Below, piece by piece: positions 27,949 through 37,024 of a DNA stretch of 64,000 nt. The first letter of the stretch is position 1, and each line of letters opens with the position of its first letter. The notes beneath the pieces were generated by a model. That model searched no databases. It had not been told where the DNA came from and worked only from the letters and a program-made list of their open reading frames with translations. The position numbers and the translations under genes are program-made. The stretch is taken from NCBI GenBank assembly GCA_963697565.1, contig CAVOOM010000006.1, positions 434,001 through 498,000 of the forward strand. The letters run 5' to 3'. Source of the DNA: CAWFSE01 sp963697565 (GTDB lineage Bacteria; Actinomycetota; Actinomycetes; CAVWCF01).

Positions 27949-28566
27949 ATGGCCACCGCCACCACCACCCCCGTCGCCACCGCCCCCACCGGGCTCAAGG
28001 CCCGCCTCGAGCTGGTCACCGACAAGATCGACCTCGAGTCGAAGCCGCTGTACGCCCTCGCCGGCGCCGGCGACCTCGCCGTGCACACCGTGCGCGAGCT
28101 GCCCGCCACGCTGAACAAGGCCGCCACCACGGTCGTGGACAAGGTCGACCTGGAGCACCGCATCGCCACGCTGCGCGCCGACCTCGAGACCCTGCCGGCG
28201 AAGGCGCAGACCTCGGCGAAGGACCTGCCCGCGAAGGCGCAGACCTCCGTCAAGGAGCTGCCGGCCAAGGCGATCGCCCGCACCTCGGAGATCACCGAGC
28301 ACGCGCTCGACTCCCTTGAGGCCACCTACAGCGACCTGGCCGCCCGCGGCGAGGCCGTCGTCAGCCGGATCCGCAAGACCCCCGAGGTCAAGGTCGCCAA
28401 GACCCAGGCCAAGTCCACCGTGACCAAGGCCAAGGCCGCCCGCACGACGGCCAAGAAGGCCGCCACCTCCACGCAGCGCGCCAACAAGGCCGTCGCCACC
28501 TCCGCCGCCAAGACGGCTGAGGCCGCGGTCGAGGCCGTCGAGGCCGCCGCCGCCAAGATCGGCTGA
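27949..28566 (+). CDS. HbhA-like protein with Lys/Ala-rich C-terminus
   Basis: 205 residues, largely helical: LVTDKIDLESKPLYALAGAG, then DLAVHTVRELPATLNKAATT, a duplicated LPAKAQTS segment, and a C-terminal third rich in AKTQAKSTVTKAKAARTTAK. Layout equals mycobacterial heparin-binding hemagglutinin: coiled coil plus Lys-rich binding tail. HbhA binds glycosaminoglycans in pathogens; here a DNA- or envelope-associated role is equally possible. Good ribosome site aaggagga. Unbroken. Confidence 0.75.
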   Translation: MATATTTPVATAPTGLKARLELVTDKIDLESKPLYALAGAGDLAVHTVRELPATLNKAATTVVDKVDLEHRIATLRADLETLPAKAQTSAKDLPAKAQTSVKELPAKAIARTSEITEHALDSLEATYSDLAARGEAVVSRIRKTPEVKVAKTQAKSTVTKAKAARTTAKKAATSTQRANKAVATSAAKTAEAAVEAVEAAAAKIG

Positions 28567-28656
28567 CCGCACCCCTCGACCGACCGGTACGGCCGCGCGG
28601 CCCCCTTCGCGCGGCCTCCGCGGGGTCGACCCGATCGGGTCGCCTCCACCCTGCGG

Positions 28657-28693
28657 CGCGAGCCCGTCCTGCCACGAGCAGGGCGGGCTCGCG
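28657..28693. terminator. Strong hairpin after the HbhA-like gene
   Basis: Arms cgcgagcccgtcctg and cagggcgggctcgcg pair over 15 bp with one G-T wobble around a 7-nt loop. It lies 90 bp after the hbhA-like stop and just before the -10 of DUF2516, with no T-run. Probably a GC-rich actinobacterial terminator. Confidence 0.6.
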
Positions 28694-28702
28694 GCGTCTG
28701 GG

Positions 28703-28708
28703 TAGGGT
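28703..28708 (+). promoter_or_regulatory. -10 box of DUF2516, leaderless type
   Basis: TAGGGT ends 7 nt before the GTG at 28716. The region where a -35 would lie falls in the preceding hairpin and shows no TTGAC-like sequence. Confidence 0.5.
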
Positions 28709-28715
28709 CGGTCAG

Positions 28716-29039
28716 GTGAATCTGTTTGCGTTCACCTCGAACGTGGTGACCCTCGGCCTGTGGATCCTGCTGGTCGCAGTGAAGTCGTACGCGCTGATCG
28801 ACGCCCTGCGCAGGCCCCGCCAGGCCTTCGACTATGTGGGCAAGCAGCCGAAGAACCTCTGGCTGATCATCCTGGGCATCTCGGCGATGGCTCAGTTCAT
28901 CAGCAGCCCGCTGGCGTTCTGGAACCTGCTGGGCCTGGTCGCCGCGCTGGTCTACCTGTTCGGCATCCGTCCGGAGCTGCAGCAGTACGGCGGCGGCACG
29001 GGCGGCGGGTCCAACAACGGTCCGTACGGGTCGTGGTGA
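28716..29039 (+). CDS. DUF2516 membrane protein
   Basis: 107 residues with two or three membrane helices: VVTLGLWILLVAVKSYALID, the basic loop RRPRQAFDYVGKQPKN, then LWLIILGISAMAQFISSPLA, and a Gly/Asn-rich tail. Family function unknown; consistently next to the hbhA-like gene (Rv0476 in mycobacteria). Unbroken. Confidence 0.85.
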   Translation: MNLFAFTSNVVTLGLWILLVAVKSYALIDALRRPRQAFDYVGKQPKNLWLIILGISAMAQFISSPLAFWNLLGLVAALVYLFGIRPELQQYGGGTGGGSNNGPYGSW

Positions 29040-29052
29040 GCCTGGTGGACGG

Positions 29053-29787
29053 GTGAGCGAGCGGATCGGGCGCACCGAGCGCCTGGAGCTCGACGACGCC
29101 TGGCTGCGCGCGTTCGACGCCACCGTGCTGGCCTCCTCGGCGGAGGGGATCGTGCTGGACCGGTCGGCCTTCTATCCCGGCGGCGGCGGCCAGCCGCCGG
29201 ACCACGGGGTGCTGCTGTGGGGCGGGGTCCAGACCCGGATCGCGGGGGCGCGCAAGGGCGACGACCTCGAGCTCATCCCCGTCGAGGGCGACCCGGTCCC
29301 GCCGCCCGGGACCGCCGTGCGCGCCGAGGTCGAGGACGAGCGCCGCACCGCCCTGATGCGCACCCACACCGCGCTGCACCTGCTGTCGGGGGTCGTCTTC
29401 CGCGACTTCGGGGCCCTGGTGACCGGCGGGTCGATGGAGCCGCTGACGGCCCGGATGGACTTCGACCTGGCCGAGCTGCCGCCCGACTTCAAGGACCGCG
29501 TGGCCGCGGCCTGCGCCGTTGAGGTGGCCGCCGACCGCGCGATCCGGGTCGACGTGCTGCCGCGCGCGGAGGCCTTCGCGATCCCCGACATCATCCGCAC
29601 CGCCACCAACCTGCTGCCGCCGGACCTCGAGGTGGTGCGGATCGTGGACATCGTCGGGCTCGACGTCCAGGCCGACGGGGGCACGCATGTCGCCTCCACC
29701 CGGGCGGTGGGCGGCCTTGAGGTGGTCAAGGTGGAGAACAAGGGCAAGGGCTTCCGCCGCCTGCGGGTGCGCATCACCGACGCGTAG
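29053..29787 (+). CDS. alaX: Alanyl-tRNA editing protein AlaX
   Basis: Free-standing editing domain of 244 residues that deacylates Ser- or Gly-tRNA(Ala). Zinc ligands are in MRTHTALHLLSGV (HxxxH) and the C-terminal QADGGTHVASTRAVG; N-terminal RSAFYPGGGGQPPDHG is the usual AlaX/AlaRS motif. GTG start. Unbroken. Confidence 0.9.
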   Translation: MSERIGRTERLELDDAWLRAFDATVLASSAEGIVLDRSAFYPGGGGQPPDHGVLLWGGVQTRIAGARKGDDLELIPVEGDPVPPPGTAVRAEVEDERRTALMRTHTALHLLSGVVFRDFGALVTGGSMEPLTARMDFDLAELPPDFKDRVAAACAVEVAADRAIRVDVLPRAEAFAIPDIIRTATNLLPPDLEVVRIVDIVGLDVQADGGTHVASTRAVGGLEVVKVENKGKGFRRLRVRITDA

Positions 29788-29800
29788 CGGCCCCCGTCCA

Positions 29801-29846
29801 GTTGTCTGAGAATGCGGAGGCCATGGCCTGCGCTATCTCTGACAAC
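29801..29846. repeat. 46-bp imperfect palindrome between alaX and mshA
   Basis: Arms of 23 nt, gttgtctgagaatgcggaggc+ca and its partner ending tgacaac, match at 19 of 23 positions around the centre aggccatggcct. It is less GC-rich than its surroundings. It could be the alaX terminator, an operator for mshA, or a small palindromic element; no other copy was noticed in this window. Confidence 0.6.
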
Positions 29847-29889
29847 TCGGATGGCTGGCGGGGCGGGAATCGGGGATGATGATCCGCGG

Positions 29890-29916
29890 TTGACCCTGCT
29901 GGGATCGGGGTATCCC
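29890..29916 (+). promoter_or_regulatory. Candidate mshA promoter
   Basis: TTGACC (29890-29895) and TATCCC (29911-29916), 15 bp apart, precede mshA by 40 nt. Unlike most genes here this gives a leadered transcript, with tagga before the GTG at 29956. Confidence 0.4.
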
Positions 29917-29955
29917 TGACCCTGACTCAACATCCTCCCTCGGCTAGGAGCCCGC

Positions 29956-31324
29956 GTGCCCCGCTCGACCCTGCTGCGCTCGGTGCCTCCGGCCGACGCC
30001 GTCGGCGCGCGTGCGCTGGGCAACGGGAATCGGGGGCCGCTGCCCCGCCGGGTCGCCATGCTGTCGGTCCACACCAGCCCGCTCGACCAGCCCGGCACCG
30101 GCGACGCGGGCGGTATGAACGTCTACGTCGTCGAGGTCGCCCGCCGGCTGGCCCAGCTCGGCGTCGAGGTCGAGGTCTTCACCCGCGCCACCCGGGGCGC
30201 GCTGCCGCCGGCCGTCGAGATGGCTCCCGGCCTCACCGTGCGCCACCTGAGCGCCGGCCCGTTCGAGGGGCTGGCCAAGGAGGACCTCCCGGGCCAGCTG
30301 TGCGCCCTCACCGCCGGCCTGATGCGCGCCGAGGCCCGCCGCGAGCCGGGCTGGTACGACCTGGTCCACAGCCACTACTGGCTGTCCGGGCAGGTGGGCT
30401 GGCTGGCCAGCGAGCGCTGGGGCGTGCCCTTGGTGCACTCGATGCACACGATGGCGAAGGTCAAGAACGCCCACCTCGCCGACGGCGACACCCCCGACCC
30501 GCACACCCGCGAGATCGGCGAGGAGCAGGTGGTCGCCGCGGCCACCCGGCTCGTGGCCAACACCGACGAGGAGGCCGGCCAGCTCCACGGGCTGTACGGC
30601 GCCGACCCCGCGCGGATCGCCGTCGTCAACCCCGGGGTCGACCTCGACCGGTTCACGCCGGGCGACCGGCAGGCTGCCCGCGAGCGGCTGGGGCTGCCCG
30701 CCGACGCGTTCGTGCTGCTCTTCGTGGGCCGCATCCAGCCGCTCAAGGCCCCTGACGTGCTGATCCGCGCCGCCGCGCTGCTGGCCGAGGACCCCGCTTT
30801 GCGCCAGCGGCTCGTGGTCGCGGTGGTGGGCGGCCCCAGCGGCACCGGCCTGGCGCACCCCACCCACCTGGCCGATCTCGCCGCGGGCCTGGGGATCGCC
30901 GACCTCGTCCGGTTCGAGCCGCCCGTGGCGCAGGACCGGCTGGCCGACTGGTACCGCGCGGCGTCGGTCACCGCCGTGCCGTCGTACAGCGAGTCGTTCG
31001 GCCTGGTGGCCGTCGAGTCCCAGGCCTGCGGCACCCCGGTGGTCGCCGCGTCGGTCGGCGGACTGCGCACCGCGGTCGGCCGACGGGGTGTCGGGCGTGC
31101 TCGTGGACGGCCACGACCCGCGTGACTGGGCCGACGTGCTGGCCGGCCTGGCCGCCGAGCCGCGCCGGCTGGCCGCGCTGGGCCGGGGCGCCGTCGACCA
31201 CGCGGGCGCCTTCGGCTGGTCGGTGACCGCCGCCCGCACGCTCGACGTCTACGCCGCCGCGCTCGGTGCCACGGCCGCCACTCTCGGCGGCCCCGCCGCC
31301 GATCCGCTCGCTGTCGGGGACTGA
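29956..31324 (+). CDS. mshA: D-inositol-3-phosphate glycosyltransferase MshA
   Basis: First step of mycothiol synthesis (GT4 family). N-terminal domain: MLSVHTSPLDQPGTGDAGG and NVYVVEVARRLAQLGVEVEV; donor domain: LLFVGRIQPLKAPDVLIRAA, then VPSYSESFGLVAVESQACGT with the conserved E-x7-E. One inserted G near 31080 (gtc g gcc gac ggg) breaks the frame; the C-terminal VSGVLVDGHDPRDWADVLAG follows. Pairs functionally with mshD at 10885. Same neighbour order (ybjN, gpm, senX3) as in mycobacteria. Confidence 0.95.
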
Positions 31325-31337
31325 CGGGCCGGCTGCG

Positions 31338-31847
31338 ATGTCGGGGGAGTTCTCGCCGCAGGGGCTCGACGGGGTGATCTCGGCGGCGCTCCTGGAGCGC
31401 GGGATCGTGCACGAGCGGGAGCGGCCCGGCGTCTACCTGGTGCGGCTGGAGGGCGAGCACAAGCTCGTCACCCAGACCCTGCTCGTCGTCGGCGAGCACA
31501 GCCTGCTGATCGAGGCGTTCTTCGTCCGCCGCCCAGACGAGAACCACGCCGAGTTCTACCGGTGGCTGCTCGAGCGCAACGCCCGGATGTACGGCGTGCA
31601 CTTCTGCGTCGACCACCTCGGCGACGTCTACCTGGTCGGCCGGCTGCCGCTGCACGCGGTCACGGCAGACGAGCTCGACCGGGTGCTCGGCTGCGTGCTG
31701 ACGTACGCCGACGAGGCCTTCAACCCGGCGCTTGAGCTGGGCTTCGCGACGTCGATCCGGCGGGAGTGGGCCTGGCGGATCTCCCGTGGGGAATCCACGG
31801 CCAACCTGTCCCGCTTCACGCACCTGGCCCCGCCGCCGGAGGCCTGA
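31338..31847 (+). CDS. YbjN-domain protein
   Basis: 169 residues with a type III secretion chaperone-like fold: LEGEHKLVTQTLLVVGEHSL, NHAEFYRWLLERNARMYGVH and HLGDVYLVGRLPLHAVTADE. Equivalent to mycobacterial Rv0487 after mshA. Function unknown. Starts 13 bp after mshA, so co-transcribed. Confidence 0.82.
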   Translation: MSGEFSPQGLDGVISAALLERGIVHERERPGVYLVRLEGEHKLVTQTLLVVGEHSLLIEAFFVRRPDENHAEFYRWLLERNARMYGVHFCVDHLGDVYLVGRLPLHAVTADELDRVLGCVLTYADEAFNPALELGFATSIRREWAWRISRGESTANLSRFTHLAPPPEA

Positions 31848-31856
31848 GCGCGGCCC

Positions 31857-32273
31857 TTACTGCGCGGCGGCGAACTCGCGGAAGGCCGCGAACGCCCGCG
31901 GCCCGTACACGGTCGCCGGCCCGCCCACCATGAGCAGCGTCACGCCGATCGCCTCGGCCACCTCGGCCTCGGTGGCCCCGGCCTTCGCCGCGCCTCGGGC
32001 GTGCGAGGCGATGCAGCCGTCGCACTGCTCGCCGACCGACAGCGCGAGGGCGATCAGCTCCTTGATCTTGGTGCTGAGCACGCCCTCGGCCAGCGCCGCG
32101 GAGTGCAGCGCGGCGAAGGCGGCGTACGTGTCGGGGATCGCCCGGCGCAGGTCGCGCGAGGGCATCCGCAGCTCGGCCTGGACGCCCGGCCCGTACGAGC
32201 GGGCGGGCTGGGTCTCGGCGTGCGCGGTGTGGTCGTGCGGCTGGGGCATCGGCTGGGTGGTCTGCTCGGTCAT
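31857..32273 (-). CDS. Carboxymuconolactone decarboxylase-like (AhpD-fold) protein
   Basis: 138 residues. The AhpD-type redox motif is SVGEQCDGCIASHARGAAKA (CxxC followed by His), after STKIKELIALA. The His-rich N-terminus (PHDHTAHAE) is unusual. Likely a thiol-dependent peroxidase or reductase by family. A minus-strand -10 TAGACT (32281-32286) is 7 nt before the ATG. Convergent with ybjN. Confidence 0.85.
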   Translation of the reverse strand: MTEQTTQPMPQPHDHTAHAETQPARSYGPGVQAELRMPSRDLRRAIPDTYAAFAALHSAALAEGVLSTKIKELIALALSVGEQCDGCIASHARGAAKAGATEAEVAEAIGVTLLMVGGPATVYGPRAFAAFREFAAAQ

Positions 32274-32353
32274 GGGCGGAAGTCTACCGGGGTACCCGGG
32301 GGGGTACACGGGACGTTGGTCCCACCCCCGCCCGGGGACCGCCGGCGCGGCGA

Positions 32354-32359
32354 TAAAGT
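32354..32359 (+). promoter_or_regulatory. -10 box of gpmA, leaderless type
   Basis: TAAAGT, an AT-rich hexamer in very GC-rich DNA, ends 6 nt before the GTG at 32366. Confidence 0.55.
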
Positions 32360-32365
32360 CGAGCC

Positions 32366-33130
32366 GTGACCGATGCGACCAGCGCCACCAGCACCCTCGT
32401 CCTGCTCCGCCACGGCGAGAGCGAGTGGAACGCCAAGAACCAGTTCACCGGGTGGGTCGACGTCGACCTCACCGACAAGGGCCGGGCGGAGGCCGAGCGC
32501 GGCGGGCGGCTGCTGGCCGAGGCGGGCGTGCTGCCCGATGTGCTGCACACCTCGCTGCTGCGCCGCGCGATCCGCACCGCCGAGCTGGCGCTGCACGCGT
32601 GCGACCGGCACTGGATCCCGGTGACCCGCAACTGGCGGCTCAACGAGCGGCACTACGGCGCGCTGCAGGGCAAGGACAAGAAGGCGACGCTCGAGGCGTA
32701 CGGCGAGGAGCAGTTCATGCTCTGGCGCCGCTCGTACGACACCCCGCCGCCGCCGATCGAGCCCGACGACCCCAACGCCCAGACCCACGACCCCCGCTAC
32801 GCGTTCCTGCCCGCCGACGCGCGGCCGGCCACGGAGTGCCTCAAGGACGTCCTCGTCCGGCTGGTGCCGTACTGGGAGGACGTGATCGTTCCCGACCTGC
32901 GGGCCGGCAAGACCACGCTGGTGGTGGCCCACGGCAACTCGCTGCGGGCGCTCGTCAAGCACCTCGACGGCATGAGCGAGCAGGCCGTGGTGTCGCTCAA
33001 CATCCCGACCGGGATCCCGTTGGTCTACCGGCTGGACGGCGAGATGCGCCCGGTGCAGATCGGCGGCGAGTACCTCGACCCGGACGCGGCGGCGTCGGCG
33101 ATCCAGGCGGTGGCCAACCAGGGGCGCTGA
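32366..33130 (+). CDS. gpmA: 2,3-bisphosphoglycerate-dependent phosphoglycerate mutase
   Basis: Interconverts 3- and 2-phosphoglycerate. Phosphohistidine motif LVLLRHGESEWNAKNQFTGW, LNERHYGALQGKDKKATLEA and the second catalytic His in TLVVAHGNSLRALVKHLDG. 254 residues, normal length, unbroken. Confidence 0.96.
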   Translation: MTDATSATSTLVLLRHGESEWNAKNQFTGWVDVDLTDKGRAEAERGGRLLAEAGVLPDVLHTSLLRRAIRTAELALHACDRHWIPVTRNWRLNERHYGALQGKDKKATLEAYGEEQFMLWRRSYDTPPPPIEPDDPNAQTHDPRYAFLPADARPATECLKDVLVRLVPYWEDVIVPDLRAGKTTLVVAHGNSLRALVKHLDGMSEQAVVSLNIPTGIPLVYRLDGEMRPVQIGGEYLDPDAAASAIQAVANQGR

Positions 33131-33173
33131 GCGCCCGGCCGCGTCAGCGACGCTCGGACCGTCTGTCCGCGCG

Positions 33174-33338
33174 TCAGTCCTGCGCGGGCGGGTACGGCGA
33201 GGACTTGTTGATCGCGGTGTCGACGTGGTCCCACATCGCGTTGGCGCGGGACCGGCGGATGAGCAGCGCGATGAGCGCGACGGCGCCCACCAGGGCGAGC
33301 ACGCCCAGGATGACCAGCAGCACGGTGGCGACAGACAC
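33174..33338 (-). CDS. Small single-pass membrane protein
   Basis: 54 residues from GTG: VSVATVLLVILGVLALVGAV and ALIALLIRRSRANAMWDHVD, ending SPYPPAQD. One membrane helix and a basic cytoplasmic stretch. A gaggagag site lies upstream, supporting this start. Between gpmA and phoU. Function unknown. Confidence 0.6.
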   Translation of the reverse strand: MSVATVLLVILGVLALVGAVALIALLIRRSRANAMWDHVDTAINKSSPYPPAQD

Positions 33339-33413
33339 GCGCGGATTCCTCTCCTCGGCGCCCGGGGCCTCCCCGGCGCGGGCTCCACGGTAACCCGGGG
33401 ACACCGGTCGCGC

Positions 33414-34069
33414 TCAGCCCTCTTCGTCGACCCGGTGGCCGGTGACCAGGTAGACGGTGCGCCGGGCCATCGAGACGCAGTGGTCGGCGTAGCGCTCGTA
33501 GAAGCGGGACAGCAGGGTCACGTCGACGGCGGCCTCGACCCCGTGCGTCCAGTTCTCGGCGAGCAGGGCGCGGAACAGCTGGCGGTGCAGGTCGTCCATG
33601 CGGTCGTCGGCGAGCTCGAGGGCCTCCACGCGTGAGACATCGCGGGCCTCCAGGATCGAGCCGACCTCGGCCATCATCTCGGTGGCCACCTGGCCCATCT
33701 CGCGGAACACCGGCTCCAGCTCGTCGGGCACCGCCTTGCTCCGGGTATCGCATCCGCGCGGTCTTGGCCACGTGGCGGGCGAGGTCGCCGGCGCGCTCGA
33801 CCGTGGTGGCCATCCGCAGGCAGGAGATGCAGGTGCGGAGGTCACCGGCCACCGGCTGCTGCAGCGCGATGATGTCGGTCGCCAGCGTCTCGATCTCGCG
33901 GTTGAGCTCGTCGACATCGTCGTCGGTGGCGATCACCGACTCGGCCATCGCCAGCTGCCCGTCGAGCAGCGCGGTCGTGGCGCGCTCCATCATCGACGAG
34001 ACGATCTGGGTCATCGACGACGAGCTTGCCGACGACCGCGTCGAGGTTCTCGTGGTAGTGCTCGCGCAT
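33414..34069 (-). CDS. phoU: PhoU phosphate-signalling regulator
   Basis: Two three-helix PhoU repeats: MREHYHENLDAVVGKLV, DVDELNREIETLATDIIALQ, TVERAGDLARHVAKTARM, and in the second repeat VALELADDRM-type and YERYADHCVSMARRTVYLVT. Connects Pst transport to SenX3-RegX3, repressing the Pho response when phosphate is ample. Breaks near 34015 and 33745. A gggag site precedes the ATG; a PHO box lies about 90-125 bp upstream. Confidence 0.93.
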
Positions 34070-34155
34070 GCTGCGGGGCTCCCGGCCTCGGCGGTGGATG
34101 GCTGGTGTCGAGGGGCCACTGTAGGACGCGGGCGCGCGCCAGCGGCCGACCGCTG

Positions 34156-34196
34156 GCCTGAACGGCAGCCCCCGGACAGGTGAACAGCGGGCGAAC
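34156..34196 (-). promoter_or_regulatory. PHO box in the phoU/senX3 divergent region
   Basis: Minus strand: GTTCGCCCGCT (34186-34196) then GTTCACCTGTC (34175-34185), exactly 11 nt apart, with GTTCAGG two units further on (34157-34163). The orientation points to phoU. This implies feedback of RegX3 on phoU and perhaps on senX3-regX3. Confidence 0.75.
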
Positions 34197-34243
34197 CCGC
34201 GCCGGATGCCGCCTGGGCGACCAAGGCCGCTGACGGGGCTGCC

Positions 34244-34249
34244 TATCCT
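34244..34249 (+). promoter_or_regulatory. -10 box of senX3, leaderless type
   Basis: TATCCT ends 7 nt before the GTG at 34257. No TTGAC-like -35 at the expected distance. Confidence 0.55.
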
Positions 34250-34256
34250 GATCGAC

Positions 34257-35490
34257 GTGGACGCAGCCTCGCTCGGCCTGGCCGTGCTGGTCGGCGTGTT
34301 CCTCGGCGTGTTCATCGCCCTCGGCAGGTCGGCTGTCCCCTCGCGGCGGGCCGTGAGACGGGCGCGTCCGCTGCCCGCCGGCTGAGGCACGCTCTCGGCC
34401 GCGCCACCGGTGCCCGCGCCCGCGCTCGTCGCGGCAGACGGACGGACGCCCTTGAGGCGATGCGCTCGGCCTGGCTCGTGGTCGACGCCGACGACCGCGT
34501 GGCGGCCGCGTCCTCGTCGGCCGCCATGCTGGGCCTGGTACGCGGGCAGCGGGTCGCGCTCGAGGCGCTGCTGCGCGCCGTCCGCGCCGCGCGCGGCTCG
34601 GATGCGGCCACCGTGCTTCCGCTGGAGCCGCGGGCCCGGCGCGGACCGGCCGGGCCAGTCGTGCTCGAAGCCCGGATCGCCCCGCTGGACGGCGGGTCTG
34701 GTGGCCGTGATCGTCGACGACCGCTCCGAGGCCCGCCGGGTCGAAGACGTGCGGCGTGACTTCGTCGCCAACGTGAGCCACGAGCTGAAGACGCCGGTGG
34801 GGGCGCTGTCGCTGCTGGCCGAGGCGGTGGAGGACGCCAGCGACGACCCGGAGGCCGTGCGCCGGTTCGCCGGCCGGATGCACCACGAGGCCGCCCGCCT
34901 GACGACCCTGGTCAACGAGCTGATCGACCTGTCGCGGCTGCAGGGCGACGATCCGCTGAGCCACGCCGAGGTGGTCGCCATCGACGACCTGGTGACCGTC
35001 GCGGTGGACCGGGCACGGCTGCATGCGGAGGCGAAGCAGATCACCCTCGTCGGTGGGCGGAGAGCACGGCCTGTCGGTGTACGGCGACCGCCAGCAGCTG
35101 GCGACCGCCCTGAGCAACCTGGTGGAAAACGCGATCCACTACAGCCCCGACCGGACCAAGGTGGTGCTGTCCGCCCGGGCGGTCGGCGACGAGGTGGAGA
35201 TCGCCGTCACCGACCAGGGGATCGGGATCCCCGAGGCGGACCTCGACCGCGTCTTTGAGCGCTTCTACCGGGTCGACCCCGCCCGCTCGCGGGCGACCGG
35301 CGGCACCGGGCTCGGGCTGTCGATCGTCAAGCACATCTGCTCCAACCACGGCGGCGAGGTCGTGGTCTGGAGCGCCGAGGGCGCCGGCTCCACGTTCACG
35401 CTCCGGTTGCCGCGCCATGGAGCCGGGCTCCCCGAGGCCCAGCCCGAACCCGTTGAACCCGCCCCATCAAGCCGAGAGGCCGCCCGGTGA
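34257..35490 (+). CDS. senX3: Sensor histidine kinase SenX3
   Basis: Phosphate-sensing kinase. An N-terminal membrane helix (LGLAVLVGVFLGVFIALG), a PAS-like region (SAWLVVDADDRVAAASSSAA), HisKA with FVANVSHELKTPVGALSLLA (phosphorylated His) and HATPase_c with N box SNLVENAIHYSP, G1 DQGIGIPEADLDRVFERFYR and G2 TGGTGLGLSIVKHI. Breaks near 34388, 34697 and 35053. GTG start with a leaderless promoter. Stop overlaps regX3 (GTGA). Confidence 0.93.
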
Positions 35491-36171
35491 CCCGAGTCCT
35501 GGTCGTGGAGGACGAGGAGTCCTTCTCCGACGCCCTGTCGTACATGCTGCGCAAGGAGGGCTTCGAGGTCGCCGTCGCCGCGACCGGGCCGGACGCGATC
35601 GCCGAGTTCGACCGCTCCGGCGCCGATCTGGTGCTGCTCGACCTGATGCTCCCGGGGCTGCCCGGCACCGAGGTCTGCCGGCTGCTGCGCCAGCGCTCCA
35701 CCGTGCCGGTGATCATGCTCACCGCCAAGGACAGCGAGGTCGACAAGGTGGTCGGCCTGGAGCTCGGGGCCGACGACTACGTCACCAAGCCGTTCTCGTC
35801 CCGCGAGCTGGTGGCCCGCATCCGCGCGGTCTTGCGTCGCGCCGGCGAGGGGCCCGAGGAGCTGATCACGGGCACGGTCGAGGCGGGGCCGGTCCGGCTG
35901 GACTCCGAGCGCCACGTGGTCACGGTCAACGGGCGCGAGGTGCCGATGCCGCTCAAGGAGTTCGACCTGCTCGAGCTGCTGCTGCGCAACTCCGGGCGGG
36001 TGCTCACCCGGATGCAGATCATCGACCGGGTGTGGGGCAGCGACTACGTCGGCGACACCAAGACGCTGGACGTCCACGTGAAGCGGCTGCGCGAGCAAGA
36101 TCGAGGCCGACCCCGCGAACCCGACCCACCTGCTGACCGTGCGGGGGCTGGGCTACAAGTTCGAGGACTAA
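35487..36171 (+). CDS. regX3: Response regulator RegX3
   Basis: OmpR-family regulator of the Pho response. Receiver: RVLVVEDEESFSDALSYML, phosphorylated Asp in LVLLDLMLPGLPGTEVCRLL, Lys in DDYVTKPFSSRELVARI. Winged helix: VPMPLKEFDLLELLLRNSGR and DYVGDTKTLDVHVKRLR. An inserted G near 36095 (cgc g agc aag atc) displaces the last 25 codons, which then read SKIEADPANPTHLLTVRGLG and end YKFED. Expected to bind the three PHO boxes in this window. Confidence 0.95.
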
Positions 36172-36204
36172 GCCGGCGGCCCCTCGGCGGCCCCGCGGCC
36201 GCGC

Positions 36205-36780
36205 CTAGGCGGGGGCGGGCAGCGGCACCGGGACGACCGGGAGCGGCGCCGCGGGGGCTTGATGCCCTTGTACGGGCCTTCCTTGTTGTCGACCACGACC
36301 ACGTCGAGGGTGACCTCGCCCGCGTCGCGGAAGAGCATGCTGACTGGGACCACCTGGCCCGGCGTGGCCTCGAGGTCCTTGACCACCGCGGGCACCTGGT
36401 CGTCGTCGACGCCGAGCGTGACCCGGCTCACGGGCGGGAGCAGCACGGGCGCGTCGAAGTCGACCCGCGCCCCCTCGCCCTCGGCCGCGACGAACAGGTC
36501 GCCGGGGGGGTTCTCATCAGGCGGGGCGTCGGTGCCGAGCGGGAGCATCACGATCGAGCCGATGAGCACCCCGGAGCCCTTGCCGTCGGCCACCAGCACC
36601 AGGTTGCGCACCGCCACGTCGCCGACGGTGCGCGATCGCGCCCTCGCCGGGCTGGTAGGCGGCGTTGGTCGTGGCGGCGATTCCGGTGCCGCAACCGGAC
36701 AGCGCGAGCGCCGCGGCGGCGAGCAGCGCGCCGGCGGCCCCGCTGCGGCGGGCGGCGGTCGGCGAGGGCAGGGACGGCAT
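36205..36780 (-). CDS. Secreted lipoprotein of unknown function
   Basis: About 190 residues. Signal peptide with lipobox LSGC (lipidated Cys near residue 30), then VAVRNLVLVADGKGSGVLIG, beta-rich segments LLPPVSRVTLGVDDDQVPAV and MLFRDAGEVTLDVVVVDNKE, and a Pro/Ala/Val tail. Resembles PCuAC/DUF461-like secreted beta-sandwich lipoproteins but no metal motif is visible. Breaks near 36645 and 36250. Convergent with regX3, divergent from carD. Confidence 0.7.
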
Positions 36781-36990
36781 CAGATCTCCTCGGGCGCTCG
36801 AACGGGTGGCACTGGCGGCCGGACCCCGCCGAGGGGCCCGCCCGCAGGCGCCGGCACGCAGCCTACTCATCGCGAGACCCGCGGTGGAGCCAACCCGCCC
36901 TGTGGACAAGCACCGACGGGGCCCCCTGTCAAGTCCCCCGATAGGGCTCTGACCTGCGGCAACGCGTTCAGGGGCCTCCGCGCAGCGTGT

Positions 36991-36996
36991 TACCCT
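36991..36996 (+). promoter_or_regulatory. -10 box of carD
   Basis: TACCCT lies 28 nt before the carD ATG, leaving room for the visible ggaagggg ribosome site; one of the leadered genes in this window. Confidence 0.45.
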
Positions 36997-37024
36997 GGTC
37001 ACCTGCGGAAGGGGTTCCACGCGA

